This document shows positions 1 through 5,368 of a stretch of 7,060 bases of DNA, piece after piece. A model generated the notes under the pieces. The model had not been told where the DNA came from and ran no database searches. It was given only the letters and a program-made list of their open reading frames with translations. The stretch spans positions 12,996-20,055 of the forward strand of contig JAHFGU010000010.1 in the NCBI GenBank assembly GCA_023247285.1. The letters are read 5' to 3'. Position 1 is the first letter of the stretch; each line of letters begins with the position of its first letter. Made by a program: the position numbers and the translations under genes. Source of the DNA: Candidatus Omnitrophota bacterium. Lineage in GTDB: Bacteria > Omnitrophota > Koll11 > Aquiviventales > Aquiviventaceae.

Positions 1-155
1 CCGTTGGCCCACAGGCGGATGAGTTCGCCGAAGAGGACGAGCACAATACCGACATGGAGCGAGCGCCGCGTCGTGTGCGCGACGATGAACGTCCATGCCG
101 CCAGCGGGTAGACGATCAGGAAGCGGGGTTTTCGAAACTTGCGAAAAAGGCGCAT
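1..155 (-). CDS. Membrane methyltransferase, ICMT/PEMT-like, N-terminal part only (runs off left edge)
   Basis: Only the first 51 codons are in the window. The ATG at 155 opens a reading frame that continues uninterrupted to the left edge. The protein starts with a basic segment (MRLFRKFRKPRF), then a hydrophobic helix (about residues 12-27) and a second helix (about 34-48) that ends in GELIRLWANG. A 'xLRLWA(N/V)G' ending on the second helix is what I know from isoprenylcysteine carboxyl methyltransferase-like membrane enzymes, just ahead of their SAM-binding core, but the catalytic RHPxY region lies outside the window. The start is 4 bp after the stop of the preceding methyltransferase gene, so translation is probably coupled; only a weak TAAGG precedes it. 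The substrate is unknown. Family assignment is moderately confident and rests partly on the similar neighbour upstream. Confidence 0.6.
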   Translation of the reverse strand, partial: MRLFRKFRKPRFLIVYPLAAWTFIVAHTTRRSLHVGIVLVLFGELIRLWAN

Positions 156-159
156 CGCC

Positions 160-852
160 TTACAGACCGCCGCGAGGCTGCGGCGCGGCGGGCGCCGGGC
201 GGAGCGGATGCTTCCGGAAATGCTTTGGGAGATGCCGCAGGTCCTCTTTGGCGATCATGACGAGCATGAGCACCGCGAGCGTCGCAAACGTGCTCCGCTC
301 GCTCCGGAATGCCGCGCGCCACCGGTAAGGCGTGGCGACGCCTCCCGGAGTTTGAGGGCGCCAGCGCGGAAGCCAGCGAGGCACGTGCTGACAGTACGCG
401 GCGTACTGCGGCCCAAACCGCTGCGCCAGCACGCTCTCTTCCCAGAGCACAATCGGGATATACTGCGCCGCGAACAGCGCGATGATCACCGGGATCAGCC
501 AGAGGAGCTCCGAGATGAAGGTCGCGCCGAGCGTCAAGAGAAAGTTCCCGAGATACAGCGGATTGCGAACATGCGCATAGAGGCCATGCGTCACCAGCCG
601 GTCCACGCCGCCGCCGCGCGTACGGCTCCCCTTGCCCACCACGGCCACCCCCCAGATCCGCAACCCCTCGCCGCACGCAAGGAGGACAAGCCCGGGCCCC
701 CACGCAATGCCATCCCTGGATTCCTTAACTGAAATCAGGGCGAGCGCCAGCATGAAGGGAATCGGGGTCCAGCTGCGCTGGCGGAAGAGCCATTCACCCA
801 GCACAATCAGGCGTGCCTTGAAGGCAGGCATCGCCGATTCAATCCGACGCAT
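160..852 (-). CDS. Isoprenylcysteine carboxyl methyltransferase (ICMT/PEMT)-like membrane protein
   Basis: A 230-residue membrane protein of the SAM-dependent ICMT / phospholipid methyltransferase superfamily. The signature GLYAHVRNPLYLGN lies at residues 90-103 (RNPxYxG core), followed by two hydrophobic helices and the C-terminal SAM-site pattern with E138-E139, FGPQY (147-151) and CQHVPRW (154-160). Helices are likely at about 31-42, 52-70, 100-113 and 115-135. Bacterial members usually end soon after the VPRWxP motif. This one carries about 65 more residues with another hydrophobic stretch (about 189-201) and a basic, Pro-rich tail, so an extra membrane anchor is plausible. The ATG at 852 has AAGGGG nine bases upstream (862-867). 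It starts 20 bp after the DUF347 gene and ends 4 bp before the next methyltransferase, fitting one operon. Bacterial members have no prenylated CaaX substrate, so the substrate cannot be named. Confidence 0.85.
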   Translation of the reverse strand: MRRIESAMPAFKARLIVLGEWLFRQRSWTPIPFMLALALISVKESRDGIAWGPGLVLLACGEGLRIWGVAVVGKGSRTRGGGVDRLVTHGLYAHVRNPLYLGNFLLTLGATFISELLWLIPVIIALFAAQYIPIVLWEESVLAQRFGPQYAAYCQHVPRWLPRWRPQTPGGVATPYRWRAAFRSERSTFATLAVLMLVMIAKEDLRHLPKHFRKHPLRPAPAAPQPRGGL

Positions 853-872
853 CAGCCTCGACCCCTTGATGT

Positions 873-1628
873 TCAGCGCTCCGCCTTAGCCACAACGCGC
901 GCTTCCTGCTGTTGAGACAGCGCGGTGTACAAAATCAGCGCTGCCAGGATGGCTCCGAGTGTGAACGATGAGCCGATGGTCCCGAAGTTGAGCCCGCCTT
1001 TTTCCGTTGGTTTTGTGAGCACATCCCCCATGGTGGCACCGAACGGACGGGTCAGGACAAACGCGACCCAAAATAAGACGGTCTTGGACACGCGGGCCGA
1101 GCCTGCGGCCAAGGCTGTCAGCGCCAGCAAGCCGCCGATCAAAAACGCCCCGCCGGCAAACCCAAGACCGGAATTATCAGCCAAGAAATCACCCAGCGCG
1201 GTCCCCAAGGTATTGGAGAAGAGGATAGCGGTCCAATACAGCGCTTCGCCTTTAAACGTTCGAATATCCTGGATGGAAAACGAATGCGCGCTGTAGCGCC
1301 AGTACGCAAAAATCGCCGCCAACATGGCCGCCAACATGAGAGCGCCCTTAGCGTAGCCGAGCCCCAAGGTGCGATCCATGTAATCGGACATGGTGGTGCC
1401 GGCCGTGCTGGTCAACAGGATGACGGTCCAATACAGCGAGGGGTGGTATCGTGTCGCCTTCAATTGCATCACCAGGGTGACGACCAGCAGCCCGATCAAC
1501 ATCATGGAGCTCACCGCGTAGCCGACCTTCAGCGTCATCGACAGAAGGTCTCCGGCCGTCTCGCCCAGCGTGGTCGCCGCGATCTTCATAATCCAAAACA
1601 GCAGGGTGACCCGCGGGAGCTTGCTCAT
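873..1628 (-). CDS. DUF347-repeat membrane protein (COG4705-type)
   Basis: A 251-residue polytopic membrane protein of unknown function. Four copies of one motif are visible: an aromatic-Trp pair, then about ten residues, then a T-x-x-G-x-T-x-x-D-like core. They sit at FW11-12...TTLGETAGD27, YW66-67...STAGTTMSD82, YW131-132...NTLGTALGD147 and FW186-187...RPFGATMGD202. The spacing is 55, 65, 55 residues, and each core is followed by a Gly-rich 'GLGYAKGA'-type segment (for example 89-96 and 154-161). I recognise this as the DUF347 repeat family (COG4705, 'uncharacterized membrane-anchored protein'). The intramembrane Thr/Asp residues suggest a small-solute or ion path, which is inference only. 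Its ATG overlaps the stop of the upstream four-helix protein by ATGA (1625-1628), so translation should be coupled. The C-terminus is short and charged. Confidence 0.85.
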   Translation of the reverse strand: MSKLPRVTLLFWIMKIAATTLGETAGDLLSMTLKVGYAVSSMMLIGLLVVTLVMQLKATRYHPSLYWTVILLTSTAGTTMSDYMDRTLGLGYAKGALMLAAMLAAIFAYWRYSAHSFSIQDIRTFKGEALYWTAILFSNTLGTALGDFLADNSGLGFAGGAFLIGGLLALTALAAGSARVSKTVLFWVAFVLTRPFGATMGDVLTKPTEKGGLNFGTIGSSFTLGAILAALILYTALSQQQEARVVAKAER

Positions 1629-1990
1629 CCACGCAATGACACGGTCCAGCAGGCGACAAACAGCCCCTCGGCCACTAAGGAGGCGACGCCGAGCGGCTCA
1701 AGCCAGGCCTCGGGCTCAGCCGGAATGCCGGGCAATCCGACGGTGCGGCTGGCCACGTAGCCAACCAAGGAACCGGCGGCAATCAAGAGTCCCAAATTCC
1801 ACCCCACGCGGCTCTTGCCATGGGAGATGCCGCACGCAGCCACCAAGGCGCCAACGCCGTTGAGAGCGAACAGCCAGCCCTTATACGCCGCCTCTCCGAA
1901 GCTGCCCGGTGCCTCGATCGCGTGGATCAGGCCCGTCGCGACGATGGAGGCGATGGCCAACCACGAACAGATTTTTGGCAGGGCGTTCAT
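1625..1990 (-). CDS. Conserved four-helix membrane protein of unknown function
   Basis: With the ATG at 1990 this is a 121-residue protein, almost all membrane. Hydrophobic segments lie at about 8-25, 37-54, 64-81 and 100-117, separated by short loops. The loop after helix 3 reads SRTVGLPGIPAEPEAWLEP and is the most distinctive part. I do not recognise a named family, but its layout (His23 and Glu26-Ala-Pro after helix 1, VGLPG after helix 3) resembles uncharacterised small membrane proteins found beside DUF347 genes. A GTG at 2032 would add 14 residues, but it lies upstream of the apparent promoter. The ATG at 1990 lacks a Shine-Dalgarno and sits at about +1 to +2 of the predicted transcript, so it looks leaderless. 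It overlaps the DUF347 gene by 4 bp and is the first gene of the left operon. Confidence 0.75.
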   Translation of the reverse strand: MNALPKICSWLAIASIVATGLIHAIEAPGSFGEAAYKGWLFALNGVGALVAACGISHGKSRVGWNLGLLIAAGSLVGYVASRTVGLPGIPAEPEAWLEPLGVASLVAEGLFVACWTVSLRG

Positions 1991-1997
1991 GAGGTCT

Positions 1998-2006
1998 AGT
2001 ATAGCA
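1998..2006 (-). promoter_or_regulatory. Extended -10 promoter for the left operon (minus strand)
   Basis: Read on the minus strand, TGCTATACT is an extended -10 element (TG-n-TATACT, 5 of 6 with TATAAT). No good -35 is seen, as is usual for extended -10 promoters. The -10 ends at 1998, so transcription would begin at about 1993-1990, on or just before the ATG at 1990. Confidence 0.5.
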
Positions 2007-2015
2007 AATGCTATA
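2000..2015. promoter_or_regulatory. 16-bp palindrome, probable operator
   Basis: TATAGCA-AA-TGCTATA is a perfect 7-bp inverted repeat with a 2-bp spacer. It overlaps the -10 elements on both strands. A symmetric AT-rich site on a core promoter is typical of a dimeric repressor operator, and similar TGCTATA-type sites occur in toxin-antitoxin and other autoregulated promoters. No regulator gene is present in the window, so the binding protein is unknown. Confidence 0.5.
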
Positions 2016-2017
2016 AT
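2009..2017 (+). promoter_or_regulatory. Consensus extended -10 on the plus strand (divergent or antisense)
   Basis: TGCTATAAT matches the extended -10 consensus perfectly on the plus strand. A start would fall at about 2023-2026. No convincing plus-strand gene follows; a transcript would run antisense through the DUF4242 remnant and the cupin. It may instead be a by-product of the palindrome. Confidence 0.3.
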
Positions 2018-2048
2018 GGCGGCCTCACTCACTCGAAGCCGCCGTTAT
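2013..2048. terminator. GC-rich inverted repeat, possible terminator of the cupin/DUF4242 unit
   Basis: ATAATGGCGGC (2013-2023) and GCCGCCGTTAT (2038-2048) pair over 11 bp with one mismatch and a 14-base loop. For minus-strand transcripts from the cupin/DUF4242 unit this gives a GC-rich stem followed by a weak T-containing run (ATTATAGCATTT). It could terminate that transcript just ahead of the next promoter. The T-tract is poor, so this is tentative. Confidence 0.35.
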
Positions 2049-2082
2049 GCTGACTTCAAAAACTCCCCGGACCAGCGTCCTA

Positions 2083-2100
2083 GTGAGCCGTGCCGCTCAC
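2083..2100. repeat. Short hairpin downstream of the DUF4242 remnant
   Basis: GTGAGC-CGTGCC-GCTCAC is a perfect 6-bp inverted repeat with a 6-base loop, starting 7 bp after the remnant's stop codon. It is a possible transcript-end stabiliser or part of the termination region; no T-tract follows on either strand. Confidence 0.3.
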
Positions 2101-2106
2101 CTTCAG

Positions 2107-2268
2107 TCACGCGCCGCCTGTGACCGGATCAAGGACCGCCTTCACTTGCGAGATACGATTGGCGGGGAAGCCGCCTTGTCGGGCGTGCTCGCGAATCATT
2201 TCCTCGTTCGGCGAGATGTCCACACAGCAAATCTTGTCATCCACCACGTAGCTTGAGATGTCACGCAC
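2107..2268 (-). pseudogene. DUF4242 family protein, N-terminally truncated remnant
   Basis: From about 2253 to the stop at 2107 the frame reads SYVVDDKICCVDISPNEE, then MIREHARQGGFPANRISQVK and AVLDPVTGGA. This is the C-terminal half of the DUF4242 family (small ferredoxin-like-fold proteins, sometimes annotated as nickel-binding; intact members are about 90 residues). The usual first 45 or so residues, which begin with a 'F-V/I-I-E-R' strand and a helix, are absent. Upstream of 2253 the frame runs into the 3' end of the cupin gene in a different reading frame and shows no DUF4242 similarity. The open frame extends to a TTG at 2331 and holds a GTG at 2268 overlapping the cupin's last codons, so a 53-residue product is conceivable, but neither start has a Shine-Dalgarno. 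A deletion that removed the spacer and the 5' half of the gene is the simplest explanation. The kept part is well preserved, which suggests a recent event or retained expression. Confidence 0.75.
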
Positions 2269-2647
2269 GCGCCCGTGCCGCTTGGCTCGTTGCCTGCTTG
2301 GCGTAATGAGGCATCCCTTGGAAATCCACAATCACCACAGGTTCGTTGCCCACGACCCACGCATCATGGCCTGGTGGCACGAGGGCCACGTCGCCCGCCT
2401 TGCACTCCAGCTCTGTCCCGTCATCCATGCGAATGCGCATCGTGCCCGAGACCTGGTACCCGAAGTGCGCGGCCTCGCAACTGTTCGTGTTGGCCAGCGG
2501 CTTCACACAGGTGGACCACCGCCAGCCTGGCTCAAACGTGGCCCGGCCGATCGTGGCATCGCCTAGCTTGACCACCTCTACCTTGCCCTTGGCAAACGTC
2601 CTCACCTCATCCGCGTTCTTAAAGTTTTTCGACCCAATCGTTGCCAT
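2261..2647 (-). CDS. Small cupin-domain protein
   Basis: With the ATG at 2647 the product is 128 residues and matches a single-domain cupin. The first half leads to the WRWSTCVKPLANTNSCEAAH segment (42-61). Cupin motif 1 spans about 57-78 (HFGYQVSGTMRIRMDDGTE), and motif 2 spans about 84-107 (AGDVALVPPGHDAWVVGNEP, then VVIVDF). The usual metal-binding set is reduced: H61 and H94 are the only motif histidines visible, so catalysis is uncertain and a ligand-binding or sensor role is possible. The start is supported by GGAGGG seven bases upstream (2655-2660); an upstream extension to 2731 lacks cupin similarity. Family members I know end near 'GMxxYAK'; here about 11 further residues (QATSQAARARA) follow, possibly added by the deletion that truncated the DUF4242 gene next door. 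Substrate unknown. Confidence 0.85.
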   Translation of the reverse strand: MATIGSKNFKNADEVRTFAKGKVEVVKLGDATIGRATFEPGWRWSTCVKPLANTNSCEAAHFGYQVSGTMRIRMDDGTELECKAGDVALVPPGHDAWVVGNEPVVIVDFQGMPHYAKQATSQAARARA

Positions 2648-2654
2648 GCCTGCA

Positions 2655-2660
2655 CCCTCC
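2655..2660 (-). promoter_or_regulatory. Strong Shine-Dalgarno fixing the cupin start
   Basis: GGAGGG on the minus strand lies 7 bases before the ATG at 2647 and decides that start over the longer frame that opens at 2731. Confidence 0.75.
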
Positions 2661-2703
2661 GTCTCTTCACGACGTAGCCAGCTACCGCCGCGCTCTGCAA
2701 GAC

Positions 2704-2709
2704 ATTGTA
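2704..2709 (-). promoter_or_regulatory. Possible -10 element for the cupin gene
   Basis: TACAAT (5 of 6 with TATAAT) on the minus strand lies in an AT-richer stretch about 57 bp before the cupin ATG. No convincing -35 is found at 16-18 bp spacing, so this is only a candidate. Confidence 0.25.
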
Positions 2710-2956
2710 TGACAACAGTAAAACAGCACACCGGGAGACAGGCGTGAAGTCTCTACGGAACTGGGGGCGACGGGACTCTAACTGGTCCCTTGACTAGGTT
2801 CGTTCAGCCACAAATAAGCAAGAAGGAAACTCCGCCCCAAGTAGGCCGATCCTCGGCCAATCTCTGGAGCGAATGCGGCCTTATCCTGGCACCCTCTCCT
2901 GGTATAGGGCAAGGCGGCGCTACCTCCGAGAGGCCAGCCTAGCCGCCGGTCTGACC

Positions 2957-4228
2957 TCATGAGGGGCAGCTTGTACGGCCCGCGTCCACAGCGCAGGAAG
3001 GCCGCCTGAGGCGCTGTTGAGCTTCTTCGTGCAGCCGTTCCAAAACGCCTTCGGGTGCCCGGGTGAACACACACGGCAGCGCAAAGATGACCCAGGCGAG
3101 CCCGCTGATGAGCCACAAACACGAGGTTGTTGCGAGGAGCGAAAGATAGTGAACCGGCCACACATCGGCAAGCACCCGTGTGACGGTTGCCGCAAGGATG
3201 CCAATCGCCACAACCGTGAGGACCCAGAGCGGTCGGCGCAACCGCTGTGCTTGTCCCGCGTGGTTGAGGACCACCATGGTGCCGACCGCAAAGGTCATGA
3301 GACTGAATCCGCCGATCAGCACCAGGTGGAGCATCGCAATCCGGTAGCGCGGCCAGACCGCCGCAGCCCAAAATCCTGCTACCACCATCCAGAGCGAGAT
3401 CCAGAGCAGCTTCGCGTAGCCGTCCGGAACGGCGGGAGGCCGGTGAAGCCGCGTCGTCCAGAACAACTCCATGCTCACCACTGCGGCTCTGGCGGTATAC
3501 GCGACCCGGACCAGCCCCAGACCCTCCAGGGCGAAGCTCACCGCCAATGCCGCGGCAGCCGCCAGATGCCAGCGGATCCGCCGATGACGGATTCGCTCGA
3601 TGACCTCCGGAGCGACCGGCCTCTCTGCAGACCACTTAAATCCACGGCCCATCAACCGCGGGGCCATGAAGCCCCCGACACCGAGCACCACGGCGAGCAC
3701 GAACCCCTGCTGGGCGAACGGCCTGCCGAGAGCCATCCATAGAGATGACCCGAGGGCGCTCTGGCCGAAGATGACAAGCGCACTCCCGATGAGGCCGAAC
3801 AAGACACCGATCAGCACCCAGACGAATTCTGTGGGTGGTCCACCCGACCCGTGCCGTCGCGCCATCCGGCGGATGGCAAAGGTAGCGAGCATCACAAGCA
3901 GCCCGGCAAAGCAGCCCTGTGCGGCAACCGGCATGCGGAGACCCAGCGCAAGCTGCTGCGATGCCAACAGCAGGAGCACGGCCAAGAGCTCAGCGGATGT
4001 CGCAGGCGCTGAGCCGGTCATGCGGGGCATTGCCGTCCAGAGGAACCCCGCGATGAAGCAATACAGATACGCCCCGATCTGGATTGAGGCATGGACAAAC
4101 CGGGACGCGCTCGACCAGCCCAGCGCGTACCAGAGCCAGTGGCTGATCCCGAGGCAGCCAAAGAGAACCCCAAGAGGAAAGAGCAGGCGGAACGGCTCCC
4201 GCCGGATGTCAGTCCAGCCAATCGTCAT
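2957..4228 (-). CDS. nnrS: NnrS family haem/NO-response membrane protein
   Basis: A 423-residue protein with about 12 hydrophobic helices and the NnrS family signatures. Residues 57-73 (CFIAGFLWTAMPRMTGS) match the 'GFLxTAxPxxTG' helix, and 301-326 (HLVLIGGFSLMTFAVGTMVV, then LNHAGQ) match the 'HxxxxGxxxxMTxxVxxxxxxGHTG' helix. Histidines H30, H46, H301, H323 and H360 lie in or near the membrane and are candidate haem or metal ligands. NnrS in Rhodobacter was described as a haem- and copper-containing membrane protein expressed with denitrification genes, and in other bacteria it lessens nitric oxide stress. The ATG overlaps the stop of the upstream radical SAM gene by ATGA (4225-4228), so the two are translationally coupled and probably act in one process. 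The C-terminal tail (about 391-423) is hydrophilic, Arg-rich and holds two Cys; it is unlike the core and probably cytoplasmic. Confidence 0.9.
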   Translation of the reverse strand: MTIGWTDIRREPFRLLFPLGVLFGCLGISHWLWYALGWSSASRFVHASIQIGAYLYCFIAGFLWTAMPRMTGSAPATSAELLAVLLLLASQQLALGLRMPVAAQGCFAGLLVMLATFAIRRMARRHGSGGPPTEFVWVLIGVLFGLIGSALVIFGQSALGSSLWMALGRPFAQQGFVLAVVLGVGGFMAPRLMGRGFKWSAERPVAPEVIERIRHRRIRWHLAAAAALAVSFALEGLGLVRVAYTARAAVVSMELFWTTRLHRPPAVPDGYAKLLWISLWMVVAGFWAAAVWPRYRIAMLHLVLIGGFSLMTFAVGTMVVLNHAGQAQRLRRPLWVLTVVAIGILAATVTRVLADVWPVHYLSLLATTSCLWLISGLAWVIFALPCVFTRAPEGVLERLHEEAQQRLRRPSCAVDAGRTSCPS

Positions 4229-5346
4229 GTCGAGCTCCGCGACACCATCGTCTGCGGAACATAGGCGCAGCAGGGCTCTTCGGCGAGGTAGTCGCCGGTG
4301 ACAGCGTAGGCCCGCGAGCGCGAGCCCCCACAGATGGCGCGGTATTCACACACGCCGCACCGTCCCTTGAGACGATTGAAATCGCGCAGCGCCTGAAAAA
4401 GCGCCGAGGTCTGATAGATAACGCGGAGTGGGGTCTGGCGAACGTTCCCAGCCGACAGTGGGAGAAACCCGCTGGGGTAGACCTCGCCGTTGTACGCGAC
4501 AAATACGAAGCCCTTGCCCGCGTTGACCGCTTGGGGCGCCTGTCCAATGGAGCCGCGAGGTCCTTCGGATTGGCGCAGCTCCGCCGGCAGCTCAACGCCG
4601 TTCCAGGCAAGCTGCCCCGGATCGACCCCAAGCCCCTCCATGCGCCGTTCACAGGAGTACCGCCGAAAGTGCGGAGCCTCGGTGATCTTCACGATGAACG
4701 ACGCCCGGCGCGCCACCTTGTACAATTTGGCGAATACCTGCTCATCCTGCTCGGCAGACAGGCCCGGAATCTCCGCTCCCCGCCCAACCGGCACGAGGAA
4801 GAATACCTCCCAGAAGACCACGCCAAGCTGATGCACCAACCCGATGAGCTGGTCCACATCGTTGAAGTTGTGCTGACTCATGACCGTGTTGATCTGGATA
4901 GGAAGCTGCACCTCATGAGCCCACCGGATCGCCTCCAGGGTCTTCTGGAAGGCGCCGGCCACTCCACGAAATCGGTCATGCGCCTCCGGCGTGCTGGCAT
5001 CGAGGCTCAGCGCCAACTGGTCAAGGCCAGCGTCCTTCAGGGCTTGGATGACGTGCCGGGTGAGCCGTGGGGTAGCGGCGGGGATCGTCGCCATGCGCAG
5101 ACCCCTCGATTTCCCGTGTTGGACGAAATCCAGCAAGTCCGCGCGCTTCAAGGGATCGCCGCCGCTGAGCACGCAGACTTTTGCGCCCATGTCCGCGATC
5201 TCATCAAGGAGCGCCAGGCCCTCCTCATGACTCAGCTCACCGGGAAGCGGCAAGGGCTGAGCCGTGGCCCGGCAGTGCACGCAGGCGAGGTCACACGCCT
5301 GCGTGGTTTCCCAAATGACGATGAAGGGCGCTTGGTGGAAATCCAT
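4225..5346 (-). CDS. Radical SAM/SPASM protein, NirJ/AhbD-like (BA_1875/TIGR04053-type)
   Basis: Counting from the ATG at 5346 the protein has 373 residues. It opens with DFHQAPFIVIWETTQACDLA, and CxxxCxxC at C18, C22 and C25 binds the SAM-cleaving [4Fe-4S] cluster. SGGDPLKRADL (61-71) is the GGE-type SAM-amino motif with Asp in place of Glu, as seen in this subgroup. LSLDAS (113-118) is a further barrel strand. The C-terminal SPASM/twitch region has CGVCEYRAICGGSRSRAYAV (330-349) and EPCCAY (357-362), so an auxiliary Fe-S cluster is expected. The CGxCEYxxxCGGxRARAYA pattern is shared with the haem maturases NirJ and AhbD, and the overall form is the TIGR04053 group, whose reaction is not established to my knowledge. 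An in-frame ATG at 5397 would add 17 residues and overlap the upstream gene by 29 bp; neither start has a good ribosome-binding site, and I chose the one flush with the conserved domain. It overlaps nnrS by 4 bp. Confidence 0.88.
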   Translation of the reverse strand: MDFHQAPFIVIWETTQACDLACVHCRATAQPLPLPGELSHEEGLALLDEIADMGAKVCVLSGGDPLKRADLLDFVQHGKSRGLRMATIPAATPRLTRHVIQALKDAGLDQLALSLDASTPEAHDRFRGVAGAFQKTLEAIRWAHEVQLPIQINTVMSQHNFNDVDQLIGLVHQLGVVFWEVFFLVPVGRGAEIPGLSAEQDEQVFAKLYKVARRASFIVKITEAPHFRRYSCERRMEGLGVDPGQLAWNGVELPAELRQSEGPRGSIGQAPQAVNAGKGFVFVAYNGEVYPSGFLPLSAGNVRQTPLRVIYQTSALFQALRDFNRLKGRCGVCEYRAICGGSRSRAYAVTGDYLAEEPCCAYVPQTMVSRSST

Positions 5347-5368
5347 CAGCGACAGCCAGGTGGCGGGG

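Larger units (their letters stand above)
2648..2956. other. Intergenic stretch between NnrS and cupin; doubtful 60-codon ORF
   Basis: About 310 bp without a clear gene. On the minus strand an ATG at 2960 overlaps the NnrS stop (ATGA) and opens a 60-codon frame ending at 2778. Its C-terminus, SFLLAYLWLNEPSQGTS, resembles the 'AYLWLNEP' end of an EamA/DMT-type transporter helix, but the rest shows no family similarity and the frame breaks off where a transporter would continue. It may be a decayed transporter end, a short coupled peptide, or chance. Two small hairpins are present, GGCCGA/TCGGCC (2844-2858) and GGGAC/GTCCC (2772-2789); neither has a T-tract. The part nearer the cupin (about 2700-2730) is AT-richer and probably holds its promoter. 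Confidence 0.3.

Noticed and set aside
139..732. 197-codon plus-strand and 195-codon minus-strand frames over the methyltransferase gene
   Set aside because: Both are GC-driven shadows of the ICMT-like gene, which carries the recognisable motifs.
2047..2256. Plus-strand 69-codon frame just downstream of the consensus plus-strand -10
   Set aside because: It would be a tempting target for that promoter, but it has no Shine-Dalgarno, no family signal, and is antisense to the DUF4242 remnant.
2844..2858. GGCCGA-TCC-TCGGCC hairpin as a terminator for nnrS
   Set aside because: The stem is only 6 bp with a 3-base loop and is not followed by a T-tract on the minus strand; it also lies inside the doubtful 60-codon ORF.
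2778..3635. Long 285-codon minus-strand frame overlapping nnrS
   Set aside because: Most of it is an out-of-frame shadow of nnrS, Arg/Gly/Ser-rich with no family signal. Only its last 60 codons lie outside nnrS and are treated separately.
3017..4301. Overlapping 241- and 233-codon plus-strand frames
   Set aside because: They are antisense to nnrS, low in hydrophobic residues and rich in Arg, Pro and His, with no domain or ribosome-binding site of note.
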